64,000 nt of DNA, from the NCBI RefSeq assembly GCF_000620625.1, contig NZ_JIAW01000007.1, positions 124,001 to 188,000 on the forward strand. Reading direction: 5' to 3'. The number at the start of each line of letters is the position of its first letter. Within the stretch, counting starts at the first letter, position 1. Source of the DNA: Mycobacterium sp. URHB0044 (GTDB lineage: Bacteria > Actinomycetota > Actinomycetes > Mycobacteriales > Mycobacteriaceae). Made by a program: the position numbers and the translations under genes. Below the pieces are notes generated by a model. It searched no databases and had not been told where the DNA came from. It saw nothing but the letters and a program-made list of their open reading frames with translations. Below, one piece after another: positions 1 to 6,385 of the stretch.

Positions 1-313
1 CGGGGTAGCGACCGGGCCGGAATACGGCTGCCTTGCAGACCTGTTGAGCGGCACCGTTGGCGTCGAAGTAGCCGGCGACGGCAACCCCCTTTGCGTGGTT
101 CTTCCTGAACCCCAATTGCGGCCCGTTGACCCACTTGAACGCGTCGATGAAGGTCTGCTGTCGCAGCCGGTCGCCGCCGCCGATCCACCCCGCGCTGTAC
201 AGGACGGCGCCCAGGTCGATCGCGAGAAAGCCGCCCACTGCGGCCATCCCCAACAAGACTCGCCGCCTGTTGAGCCCTGCCGATGGCGGTTCCGGCTTGG
301 GCTCTGAGGGCAT
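1..313 (-). CDS. catalase-related peroxidase, N-terminal part (truncated by window edge)
   Basis: Only about the first 104 residues are visible; the rest lies beyond the left edge. The product starts MPSEPKPEPPSAG, then an RRR motif and a hydrophobic stretch (VLLGMAAVGGFLAIDLGAVLY) that would be a twin-arginine-like signal or an N-terminal anchor. After it comes FRKNHAKGVAVAGYFDANG, which matches the N-terminal region of the small haem catalase-related peroxidases (SrpA/KatA-like family). The predicted role is extracytoplasmic peroxide or organic-peroxide reduction. The ATG at 313 is chosen because AGGAG sits 6 nt upstream; an in-frame ATG at 319 would abut that site. The gene is divergent from arsR. 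Haem-ligand and catalytic residues are outside the window, so the family call rests on the N-terminal region only. Confidence 0.6.
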   Translation of the reverse strand, partial: MPSEPKPEPPSAGLNRRRVLLGMAAVGGFLAIDLGAVLYSAGWIGGGDRLRQQTFIDAFKWVNGPQLGFRKNHAKGVAVAGYFDANGAAQQVCKAAVFRPGRYP

Positions 314-453
314 GGTCATCTCCTGGCTAATGGGGCTTCGTCCGCGTACGCAGTTTGAGAATCGCTTCCGGGGGCGCCGTCGTCATTGCGGCTGCCACCC
401 AGCGGTACCCCCCACCCAGCGGGAAGAGGAGTTCAGCGCGGGTCGACGCCATG

Positions 454-479
454 TACTATCTGCGTATGAATGCAGATAG
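454..479 (+). promoter_or_regulatory. putative ArsR/SmtB operator overlapping a leaderless promoter
   Basis: CTATCTGC (456-463) and GCAGATAG (472-479) form a perfect 8-bp inverted repeat with an 8-bp spacer. TACTAT at 454-459 fits the mycobacterial TANNNT -10 box and lies at -12 to -7 relative to the ATG at 466. The operator would therefore cover the -10 box and the first codons of the regulator gene, as expected for autorepression. Binding is inferred. Confidence 0.6.
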
Positions 480-894
480 GGAGGCATGTCGGCGTCCGTT
501 GCCCGAGGATCAGCTCGGATTGATCGTCGAGGTCTTCCGGATGCTCGCCGACACCACCCGCGTTCAGGTCCTGTGGGCACTGGTCGCCCGCGAGATGTCG
601 GTCAACGAGCTCGCCGAACACGTCGGAAAGCCAGCTCCGTCGGTGTCGCAACACTTGGCGAAACTGCGGATGGCTCGCCTCGTCCGTACCCGTCGGCATG
701 GCACGACGATCTTCTACTCCTTGGAGAACGACCACATCGGTCAGCTCGTCACCGACGCAGTCTTCAACGCCGAACACGCTGGACCAGGCATCCCCGGTCA
801 TCACCGCACCGCCGATCAACTACGGACGCTGCACGCCAACGCTTCCAGCACCTCGGAGGCAGGCCGCTCGCCGCGCAAGGAGCGGGGCGCATGA
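466..894 (+). CDS. ArsR/SmtB-family metal-sensing repressor
   Basis: A 142-residue winged-helix repressor. The core LGLIVEVFRMLADTTRVQVL is followed by MSVNELAEHVGKPAPSVSQH (helix-turn-helix) and LARLVRTRRHGTTIFYSL-like wing residues, the usual ArsR layout. His residues near the C-terminus (HIGQLV, EHAG, GHHR) are candidate alpha5-type metal ligands. The start at 466 is preferred over ATG 451 because a -10 box ends exactly 6 nt upstream, giving a leaderless mRNA; there is no good Shine-Dalgarno site. The stop overlaps the start of the CDF exporter (ATGA), so the two are translationally coupled. Known pairs of this kind sense Zn, Co, Ni or Cd; which metal acts here cannot be told from the sequence. 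Confidence 0.85.
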   Translation: MNADREACRRPLPEDQLGLIVEVFRMLADTTRVQVLWALVAREMSVNELAEHVGKPAPSVSQHLAKLRMARLVRTRRHGTTIFYSLENDHIGQLVTDAVFNAEHAGPGIPGHHRTADQLRTLHANASSTSEAGRSPRKERGA

Positions 895-1904
895 CCCATC
901 AAGCGGATCACGACCACGACCACGACCACGGCGGGCACCACCACGACCACGAGGGCCGGGACGGCAGCGTCGGCGCCGCGTTGCGGGAGGTGTTCGCGCC
1001 ACACAGCCACGACGCCTCCGACAGCATCGACGGTGCACTGGAGTCCAGCGCCGCGGGCATCCGCGCCGTGAAGATCAGCCTGCTCGCGCTGGGCGCCACC
1101 GCCATCGTCCAACTGGTCATCGTGCTGCTCTCGGGCTCGGTAGCACTGCTGGCCGACACCATCCACAACTTCTCCGACGCGTTGACGGCCGTCCCGCTCT
1201 GGATCGCGTTCGCGTTGGGCCGGCGCGCCGCGACCCGCCGCTACACCTACGGCTTCGGCCGTGCCGAAGACCTCGCGGGGCTGTTCGTGATCGCGATGAT
1301 CGCGCTCTCCGCCGCCGTGGCGGCCTACGAATCGGTGCGGCGCCTCATTGATCCGGTGACGATCGAACACGTCGGCTGGGTCGCGGCCGCCGGCCTCGTC
1401 GGGTTCATCGGCAACGAACTAGTCGCCGTCTACCGCATCCGCATTGGGCGCCGCATCGGTTCCGCCGCGTTGGTCGCCGACGGCCTGCACGCCCGCACCG
1501 ACGGATTCACCTCGCTGGCAGTGCTTCTCGGTGCCGGCGGCGTGGCGCTGGGCTTCCCGCTCGCCGACCCCATCGTCGGAATCCTGATCACGATCGCGAT
1601 ACTCGCGGTGCTGCGCACCGCCGTGCGCGACGTACTCCGTCGCCTGCTCGATGGTGTCGATCCCGAACTCGTGGACACCGCCGAACGAGCCCTGGCAGCC
1701 GAGCCCGGTGTCACCGCCGTCCGCAGCGTGAAGATGCGCTGGATCGGCCATCGCCTGCATGCCGATGCGGAGTTGGACATCGACCCCGCGACCAGCCTGA
1801 GCGAGGCGCACCGCATCGCGCACGAGGCCGAACACACACTGACCCACGCGGTACCCAAACTGTCGACGGCGCTTATCCACGCCTACCCCTCGGGACACGA
1901 TTGA
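891..1904 (+). CDS. cation diffusion facilitator (CDF) metal exporter
   Basis: A 337-residue inner-membrane metal/proton antiporter. It opens with a His/Asp-rich cytosolic tail (residues 3-20, alternating H and D), then a six-helix CDF domain. The two transport-site motifs are visible: ADTIHNFSDA (about residues 87-97, HxxxD) and ADGLHARTDG (about 196-205, HxxxD). A C-terminal cytosolic domain (EPGVTAVRSVKMRWIGHRLH) follows, where CDF dimers bind regulatory metal. The gene overlaps arsR by 4 nt and should share its promoter and repressor, so it is very likely a detoxification system for Zn, Co or a similar ion. The length is normal for the family. Confidence 0.92.
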   Translation: MTHQADHDHDHDHGGHHHDHEGRDGSVGAALREVFAPHSHDASDSIDGALESSAAGIRAVKISLLALGATAIVQLVIVLLSGSVALLADTIHNFSDALTAVPLWIAFALGRRAATRRYTYGFGRAEDLAGLFVIAMIALSAAVAAYESVRRLIDPVTIEHVGWVAAAGLVGFIGNELVAVYRIRIGRRIGSAALVADGLHARTDGFTSLAVLLGAGGVALGFPLADPIVGILITIAILAVLRTAVRDVLRRLLDGVDPELVDTAERALAAEPGVTAVRSVKMRWIGHRLHADAELDIDPATSLSEAHRIAHEAEHTLTHAVPKLSTALIHAYPSGHD

Positions 1905-1947
1905 CTCCGGTCGCGCGTACGCGCTACGTGCTGGCCGGTAGACGTAA

Positions 1948-1978
1948 ACCCCCACTGACGTCAGTCGTGAATGGGGGT
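1948..1978 (+). terminator. hairpin after the CDF gene with nested 12-bp palindrome
   Basis: ACCCCCA (1948-1954) pairs with TGGGGGT (1972-1978). The loop contains the perfect palindrome ACTGACGTCAGT (1954-1965). There is no T tract. It may end the arsR-CDF transcript or be a protein-binding site upstream of the small secreted-protein gene. Confidence 0.4.
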
Positions 1979-2062
1979 CTCCCGTGGCGACTTGCACTGC
2001 CTTGACGGCAATCCTGGAGTGAGCCCCCAGACCGGGGCATCGATTGCATAGGAGCATCACTC

Positions 2063-2299
2063 ATGGGAACCAAGATCAGTGCACTCACGCTACTGCTGGC
2101 AGCAGGTGCCGGCGCGATTGCCATCTCCGCTGCACCGATTGCGGCGGCGGATACCCCGTCGTGCAGTTCCATCGGCCCGAATTCCGAATGCCAGACACCC
2201 GGCAACGTCCAGATCAACGATTCCGCGCCCGTCCAGTACGCGCAGCAGTACCCCGACTTCTCGCTATTCGGCCTCGGTCGGGCCGGCGGCCATCGCTAG
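2063..2299 (+). CDS. small exported protein, function unknown
   Basis: A 78-residue protein with a clear Sec signal peptide: MGTKISALTLLLAAGAGAIA followed by a cleavage region ISAAPIAAADT, probably cut after AAA. The mature part is about 47 residues. It has two Cys (CSSIGPNSEC) that could form a disulfide, and a Gln/Tyr-rich VQYAQQYPDF segment. An AGGAGC site lies 9 nt before the ATG at 2063. Short secreted proteins of this kind are common in mycobacteria and mostly uncharacterised; I do not recognise a named family. The next gene is convergent. Confidence 0.65.
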   Translation: MGTKISALTLLLAAGAGAIAISAAPIAAADTPSCSSIGPNSECQTPGNVQINDSAPVQYAQQYPDFSLFGLGRAGGHR

Positions 2300-2337
2300 C
2301 CGGCATCCGCTTCGCCGACCGCCGCCCACCGACCGCG

Positions 2338-3063
2338 TCAGCGCGCCTCGAGGAACGTGATCACAGCCAGGACGCGGCGGTGGGCGTCGTCGGTCGCCGG
2401 GAGATCCAGCTTGTTCAGAATGCTGCTCACGTGCTTTGCGACGGTGCCCTCGGCAACCCAAAGTCGGTGCGCGATACCCGCATTCGAACGACCCTCCGCC
2501 ATCAGTGCCAACACCTCGAGTTCCCGCGCGCTGAGGGCGGACAGTGGGTCACTGCGCCGGCTTGCCGACACCAGCTCGGACACCAGCGCCGGATCCACGA
2601 CCGATGCCCCCTTTGCGATGCGCTGAAGGGTGTCGACGAAGTCGGCCACGTCGGTGACCCGACTCTTCATCAGATAGCCCACGCTGCGGCCGCTGCCGAG
2701 CAGTTCCATCGCCTGATCGACCTCGACGTGCGCGGAGAGCAACACGATCGCGATGTCGGGCAGCTCCGCGCGAATCACGCGCGCCGCGTCGAGTCCCTCA
2801 CTGCCGTGGGTGGGCGGCATCCGGATGTCGGTCACCACCAGCTCCGGCGTCGTGTCCCGCACCACCGCGAGCAACCCAGGTCCGTCGCCGGCTTGTCCGA
2901 CGACCTCAAACCCACTGCGCCCCAGCAGGCTAACGATGCCCTCACGCAGCAAGACGTCGTCCTCGGCCACGACCACACGCACCGGCGTCATTCCGCAGCG
3001 GATGTGCGGGGCGCCGCCGTACTCGCCGAACCTATTCCGCGCAGTCGGGGGGCGATCCGTCAC
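2338..3063 (-). CDS. NarL/FixJ-family response regulator
   Basis: A cytosolic DNA-binding response regulator. The receiver domain begins at VRVVVAEDDVLLREG, with acidic pocket residues EDD and phospho-acceptor Asp79 in LVVTDIRMPP (numbering from the GTG start). The C-terminal LuxR-type HTH is LSARELEVLALMAEGRSNAG...GTVAKHVSSIL. The GTG at 3063 overlaps the stop of the upstream kinase gene (GTGA), which argues for coupling. An ATG at 2991, just before the receiver domain, is a real alternative and would give a more typical length. It forms a two-component pair with the adjacent histidine kinase; target genes are unknown. Confidence 0.9.
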   Translation of the reverse strand: MTDRPPTARNRFGEYGGAPHIRCGMTPVRVVVAEDDVLLREGIVSLLGRSGFEVVGQAGDGPGLLAVVRDTTPELVVTDIRMPPTHGSEGLDAARVIRAELPDIAIVLLSAHVEVDQAMELLGSGRSVGYLMKSRVTDVADFVDTLQRIAKGASVVDPALVSELVSASRRSDPLSALSARELEVLALMAEGRSNAGIAHRLWVAEGTVAKHVSSILNKLDLPATDDAHRRVLAVITFLEAR

Positions 3064-4202
3064 TGGACGCGCAGTGGGATCGTCGCCGTCAGCGACGTCC
3101 CGATGCCGATCGGGCTGGAGACCAGCAGGCGTCCCCCGAGCGCCTCGACACGGTCCCGGAGTCCGAGGAGTCCCGATCCCCTGCGGGAGTCGGCGCCACC
3201 GGACCCGTCGTCGTGAATGGACAGCCGTAAGTCGTCGGCGTCGGCATTCACCTCCACCGTCACGCCGGATGCCTGGGCGTGCTTGGCGGCGTTCGTCAAC
3301 GATTCCGCCACAACGTAATACGCGGCCACCTCGGCACAGTCGGGCAACCGCCGGTCCACACCGAGAAGAAGTTCGACGGGGACCGCTGAGCGGCGCGCAA
3401 GCGTCTTGAGCGCGGGCGCCAATCCACCACGCGAGAGAACCGCCGGATGAATGCCACGGGAAATGTCCTGAAGATCCTTGGATACCCCCACCAGACCCTC
3501 GACGATGTCCGACATCTGCCGACGCAGATCGTCCAGCTCGGCCGGCACGAGCTCTTGCGCAGAGCGAAGATTGAGCCCGAGCGAAACCAACCGTTGCTGC
3601 GCACCGTCGTGCAGGTCGCGTTCGAACCGCCGTCTCGCGTCATCGCCGGCGGAAACGATCCGCGCGCGCGAAGCGGTGAGCTGTTCGGCAAGCACGCGGA
3701 GTTCCTCCCGGCTCGACTCCGCCTCGCGGCGACGCTGATCCGCCTCCGCCGCTCGCGTCCGCGCCAAATACGCCAGCGTGTTCGCCACCAAGGCGACCAA
3801 GACGAACACGCCGATGACCGCCCAGTCGTCGGCACCCCAGATCACGCGGAGCGGCCACTCGCGGAAGTTGTCGAAGGCAAGGGCGCTGGCCACCGACGTC
3901 GTCGCCGCCAGCCCGAAACCCCACACCGTCGACACCAACAGGACGCCGAGCACGTACAACACCCCGAACGCGCTCATCGGAGCGAAGTAATGGAGCAGAA
4001 TGACGGCGCCCGTCTCCGCCAGGATGAACGCCGCAGCCACCAGCAGTCCCAGCCACAGGGGTGGAGTTACCGGACGAAGCAACAGGGTGATGAGGCGCGC
4101 ACGCATCGGTGGCCGACCTAGTTCCGCATCGATGGGCCGGCGGTCGGCTACGACGACCGCCGAGGACAGCAGGCCCAGCGCCTGCACACTGCTCCGCGTC
4201 AT
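3060..4202 (-). CDS. two-component sensor histidine kinase (HisKA_3 type)
   Basis: A membrane sensor kinase of 380 residues. Four hydrophobic segments lie between about residues 48 and 147 (for example LWLGLLVAAAFILAETGAVI and AVIGVFVLVALVANTLAYLA). A short coiled coil follows (RTRAAEADQRRREAESSREEL), then the HisKA_3 dimerisation box RRRFERDLHDGAQQRL with phospho-acceptor His198. The GHKL ATPase has an N box (VVAESLTNAAKHA) and G boxes (DDGSGG, GSGLLGLRDRVEALGG). No periplasmic sensor domain of any size is present, so it probably senses a membrane-linked signal. The gene overlaps the response-regulator gene by 4 nt. Confidence 0.92.
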   Translation of the reverse strand: MTRSSVQALGLLSSAVVVADRRPIDAELGRPPMRARLITLLLRPVTPPLWLGLLVAAAFILAETGAVILLHYFAPMSAFGVLYVLGVLLVSTVWGFGLAATTSVASALAFDNFREWPLRVIWGADDWAVIGVFVLVALVANTLAYLARTRAAEADQRRREAESSREELRVLAEQLTASRARIVSAGDDARRRFERDLHDGAQQRLVSLGLNLRSAQELVPAELDDLRRQMSDIVEGLVGVSKDLQDISRGIHPAVLSRGGLAPALKTLARRSAVPVELLLGVDRRLPDCAEVAAYYVVAESLTNAAKHAQASGVTVEVNADADDLRLSIHDDGSGGADSRRGSGLLGLRDRVEALGGRLLVSSPIGIGTSLTATIPLRVQ

Positions 4203-4492
4203 GACTTCGGTTCTGTTCGATCGTTGCGGCCATGTACATGGCCCCGTGCGCGACGGTAATCCGCAACCATGTGAGATCCCTGGGAACCTGCCACGATCTC
4301 GCCGACGCCGTGCGCGGGCCGTACTTCATTGCAGCTGGCCGGTATACGGCAGGTAGCGCTGGCGGGGGCGTCCAGATGGGTACCAGCCTCGACGACACGG
4401 GCCGCCGTCGTGGCGAGGGTAGATGCCATGCACAAAGTCACGTCACGTCCCCCGGCTGGAGCCATGGAAGTTTCGCAGAAGTCGAGCGGTCG

Positions 4493-5122
4493 ATGAGCCG
4501 CCGGGTGGGAGGTCCCAGTTCGCTGATCAACCGGCAGCACCGCGTGCGGACCGACGGCTCCGCATCCACTCAGTCGTGGATCGGCTTGCCCGACCTCGCG
4601 ATCGTCGTCGCCATCGGACCGTTCGATGACGTTGCGCACGCCGAGAACCTGGCTGCCACGTTCGTCGCGGTGCAGCAGACCTGTCGGACGCAGCTGGTGA
4701 TGGTGGGCACGGGTGCCGGTCGTCACGTCGTCGCGCACCACGCGGTCGAGCACGAGCTGGAAACCCGGCTGCTCGTGATCGACGAATGCGGTGGACGGCG
4801 GCGGTCGCGCCTGCTCGCGGGGGCGGACCTCGTCATTCCGGCGCCGGCGTCGTCTCCCAGCGCGCTCGTCGAGGTGATGGCCGCGGGACGAGCACTGGTC
4901 GCGCCCGCGGGCCCGGCAACCGCCCTGCTGGTAATGCCGTGCAGCGGTGGCCTGCTCTACCGGCCCGGAGACGCCTCGGCGATGACCGCCGCCGTGTCGC
5001 GGCTGCTCACCGAGACCGAACTCCGACGCCAAATGGGCATCCGCGCAAGGCAAGCCGCACAGCGCCTACCCGTGAAGACCGTCATCCAGCAGTGGCCGCA
5101 CGACGGACGGCAATACGCCTGA
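4493..5122 (+). CDS. glycosyltransferase-like protein, C-terminal (nucleotide-sugar) half only
   Basis: About 209 residues from the ATG at 4493. It resembles the C-terminal Rossmann half of GT4 glycosyltransferases: a beta-strand start (PDLAIVVAIGPF), LVMVGTGAG, LLAGADLVIPAPASSPSALVEVMAAGRALVAP (the usual E-containing donor-binding loop region), GGLLYRPGDASAMTAAVSRLL, and a final helix with ELRRQMGIRAR. The acceptor-binding N-terminal half is missing, so it may be a remnant, a partner subunit or a protein with another role. The start is uncertain: ATG 4376 is in frame, but the added residues do not look conserved and neither site has a strong RBS. It is divergent from the two-component kinase. 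Confidence 0.5.
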   Translation: MSRRVGGPSSLINRQHRVRTDGSASTQSWIGLPDLAIVVAIGPFDDVAHAENLAATFVAVQQTCRTQLVMVGTGAGRHVVAHHAVEHELETRLLVIDECGGRRRSRLLAGADLVIPAPASSPSALVEVMAAGRALVAPAGPATALLVMPCSGGLLYRPGDASAMTAAVSRLLTETELRRQMGIRARQAAQRLPVKTVIQQWPHDGRQYA

Positions 5123-5185
5123 TTCGACGCTCGGCCCATCGTCCGTTCCGGCGAGCCCGTCGGCCATTGACCTACCCTGAACACC

Positions 5186-5812
5186 GTGACACATCGGTTG
5201 TTCGTCGACGCCGCGCTGGCCGCGGCAGGCACAGTGCTTGCCGTGACCGCGTGCGGCTGCTCGACGACGGTGACTTCGGGACTGGCGGCGGCCGAGCCGA
5301 CGACCGTCGCACCCGCCACTGGGGACGAGACGCCCTCGGGCGCAGAGCCGCTGTCCATCGGCACGGGCGCGACCGACTCGTGGAGTGGCTACCTCCCGGA
5401 TGGCATGACGCTCAGCCCCTTCGACACCTCGAGTCAGGTGCTCGCACTACTGGATCCATTGCTGCTCAAGGCGATTCAGGACGCCGCCCGTAGTGCCCAG
5501 TCGCAGGGCATTGACATCACGATCACGTCCGGCTGGCGGTCGAAGGGCTTCCAGCAGCGCCTGTTCGACGACGCGGTCCGCCGTTATGGCAGCGTTGAGG
5601 TCGCGGGGCAATTCGTCGCGTCGCCCGACGTGTCCAGGCACGTCGTCGGCGAAGCGATCGACATCGCGGGCGAGGGTGCATCGGCCTGGCTCATCCGCAA
5701 CGGCCCGCGATTCGGCCTGTGCCAGATCTACGCCAACGAGAACTGGCACTTCGAACTGGCTGCCGACGGTGAAGGCAGATGCCCGCCGCTGCGCCCGAAC
5801 GCAGCAGGCTAG
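5186..5812 (+). CDS. VanY-like D-Ala-D-Ala carboxypeptidase lipoprotein (peptidase M15)
   Basis: A 208-residue exported peptidoglycan carboxypeptidase. The N-terminus has a hydrophobic signal ending in a lipobox-like LAVTAC. An Ala/Thr/Pro-rich linker follows, then the M15B zinc-peptidase domain with ITSGWRS (substrate loop), SRHVVGEAID (about residues 150-159, zinc ligands H and D) and NENWHFE (about 183-189, catalytic Glu and third zinc ligand His). All expected catalytic residues are present. The GTG at 5186 has TACCCT ending 7 nt upstream, so the mRNA is probably leaderless or has a 1-nt leader. It likely trims stem peptides at the cell surface. Confidence 0.85.
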   Translation: MTHRLFVDAALAAAGTVLAVTACGCSTTVTSGLAAAEPTTVAPATGDETPSGAEPLSIGTGATDSWSGYLPDGMTLSPFDTSSQVLALLDPLLLKAIQDAARSAQSQGIDITITSGWRSKGFQQRLFDDAVRRYGSVEVAGQFVASPDVSRHVVGEAIDIAGEGASAWLIRNGPRFGLCQIYANENWHFELAADGEGRCPPLRPNAAG

Positions 5813-5827
5813 ACCGGAGCCACGGGC

Positions 5828-6191
5828 ATGGTGACCGCAGCTGCCGGTGACTACTGGAACCACGACACCGCCTACCACCCCCGATCGTGGGCATCGCAGC
5901 CAAACACCACGGCGACGTGCTCGACGTGACTCGCTGGCGCCGGGCGGCGAGATTGCGGTCGTTGGCCCGGCAGCAAACAAATCGATATGGGACGGGATGT
6001 TGTCGGCGTGCTGCGTTCCCGCCGTCATGGTGGCCGATCGGTGACACCGGGACACGCCCGACATTGGCGTGACCCGTGCCGCGCCGCAGGAGTCTCTTGG
6101 TGAAATCCGCCGCGACGCCGCCGAAGTGCTTCCTGGCGCGGTGATCCGACGCGGGCTGTACTACCACTACCTCTTGCGGTGGTCCAGCTAA
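5828..6191 (+). pseudogene. decayed class I SAM-dependent methyltransferase
   Basis: Three pieces of one methyltransferase remain. DYWNHDTAYHP lies in the frame starting at 5828. After a 1-base shift near 5882, IVGIAAKHHGDVLDV continues to about 5928. The normal glycine-rich SAM motif and most of the core fold are then gone, and the C-terminal part follows from 5934 in a third frame (LAPGGEIAVVGPAANKS... to RGLYYHYLLRW). This last piece is broken by an in-frame TGA at 6042-6044, where a Trp codon is plausible, and ends with TAA at 6189. Two frame changes, a large deletion and a nonsense codon mean it cannot make a working enzyme. Family identity is from recognisable methyltransferase motifs; no search was run. 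Confidence 0.65.
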
Positions 6192-6254
6192 CCCGCTGAG
6201 GCCACCAATCACACGCGGGAAACGACACGCGAACCTCCGATTTCAGCAAACAAT

Positions 6255-6282
6255 TTGACGTCGACGCAATTTCCCTTACGAT
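6255..6282 (+). promoter_or_regulatory. sigma70-type promoter for the tandem lipase gene
   Basis: TTGACG (6255-6260), 16 bp, TACGAT (6277-6282). If used, transcription starts near 6289, after the first in-frame ATG (6281). This pushes the true translation start downstream. Confidence 0.5.
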
Positions 6283-6385
6283 GGCGTCAATTGCCTCTCC
6301 ATCGGTGTGCCGCTGTGCACGACGTGGAGTAGCGCCTCATGGTGCTGGCCAGCGCGGGCCGGGCGCGGAGCCAGCGGGAGACGAA

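Noticed and set aside
6281..6385. ATG 6281 as start of the tandem lipase
   Set aside because: It overlaps the promoter -10 box (6277-6282) and lacks a ribosome site, whereas TTG 6386 has CGGGAG at 5 nt.
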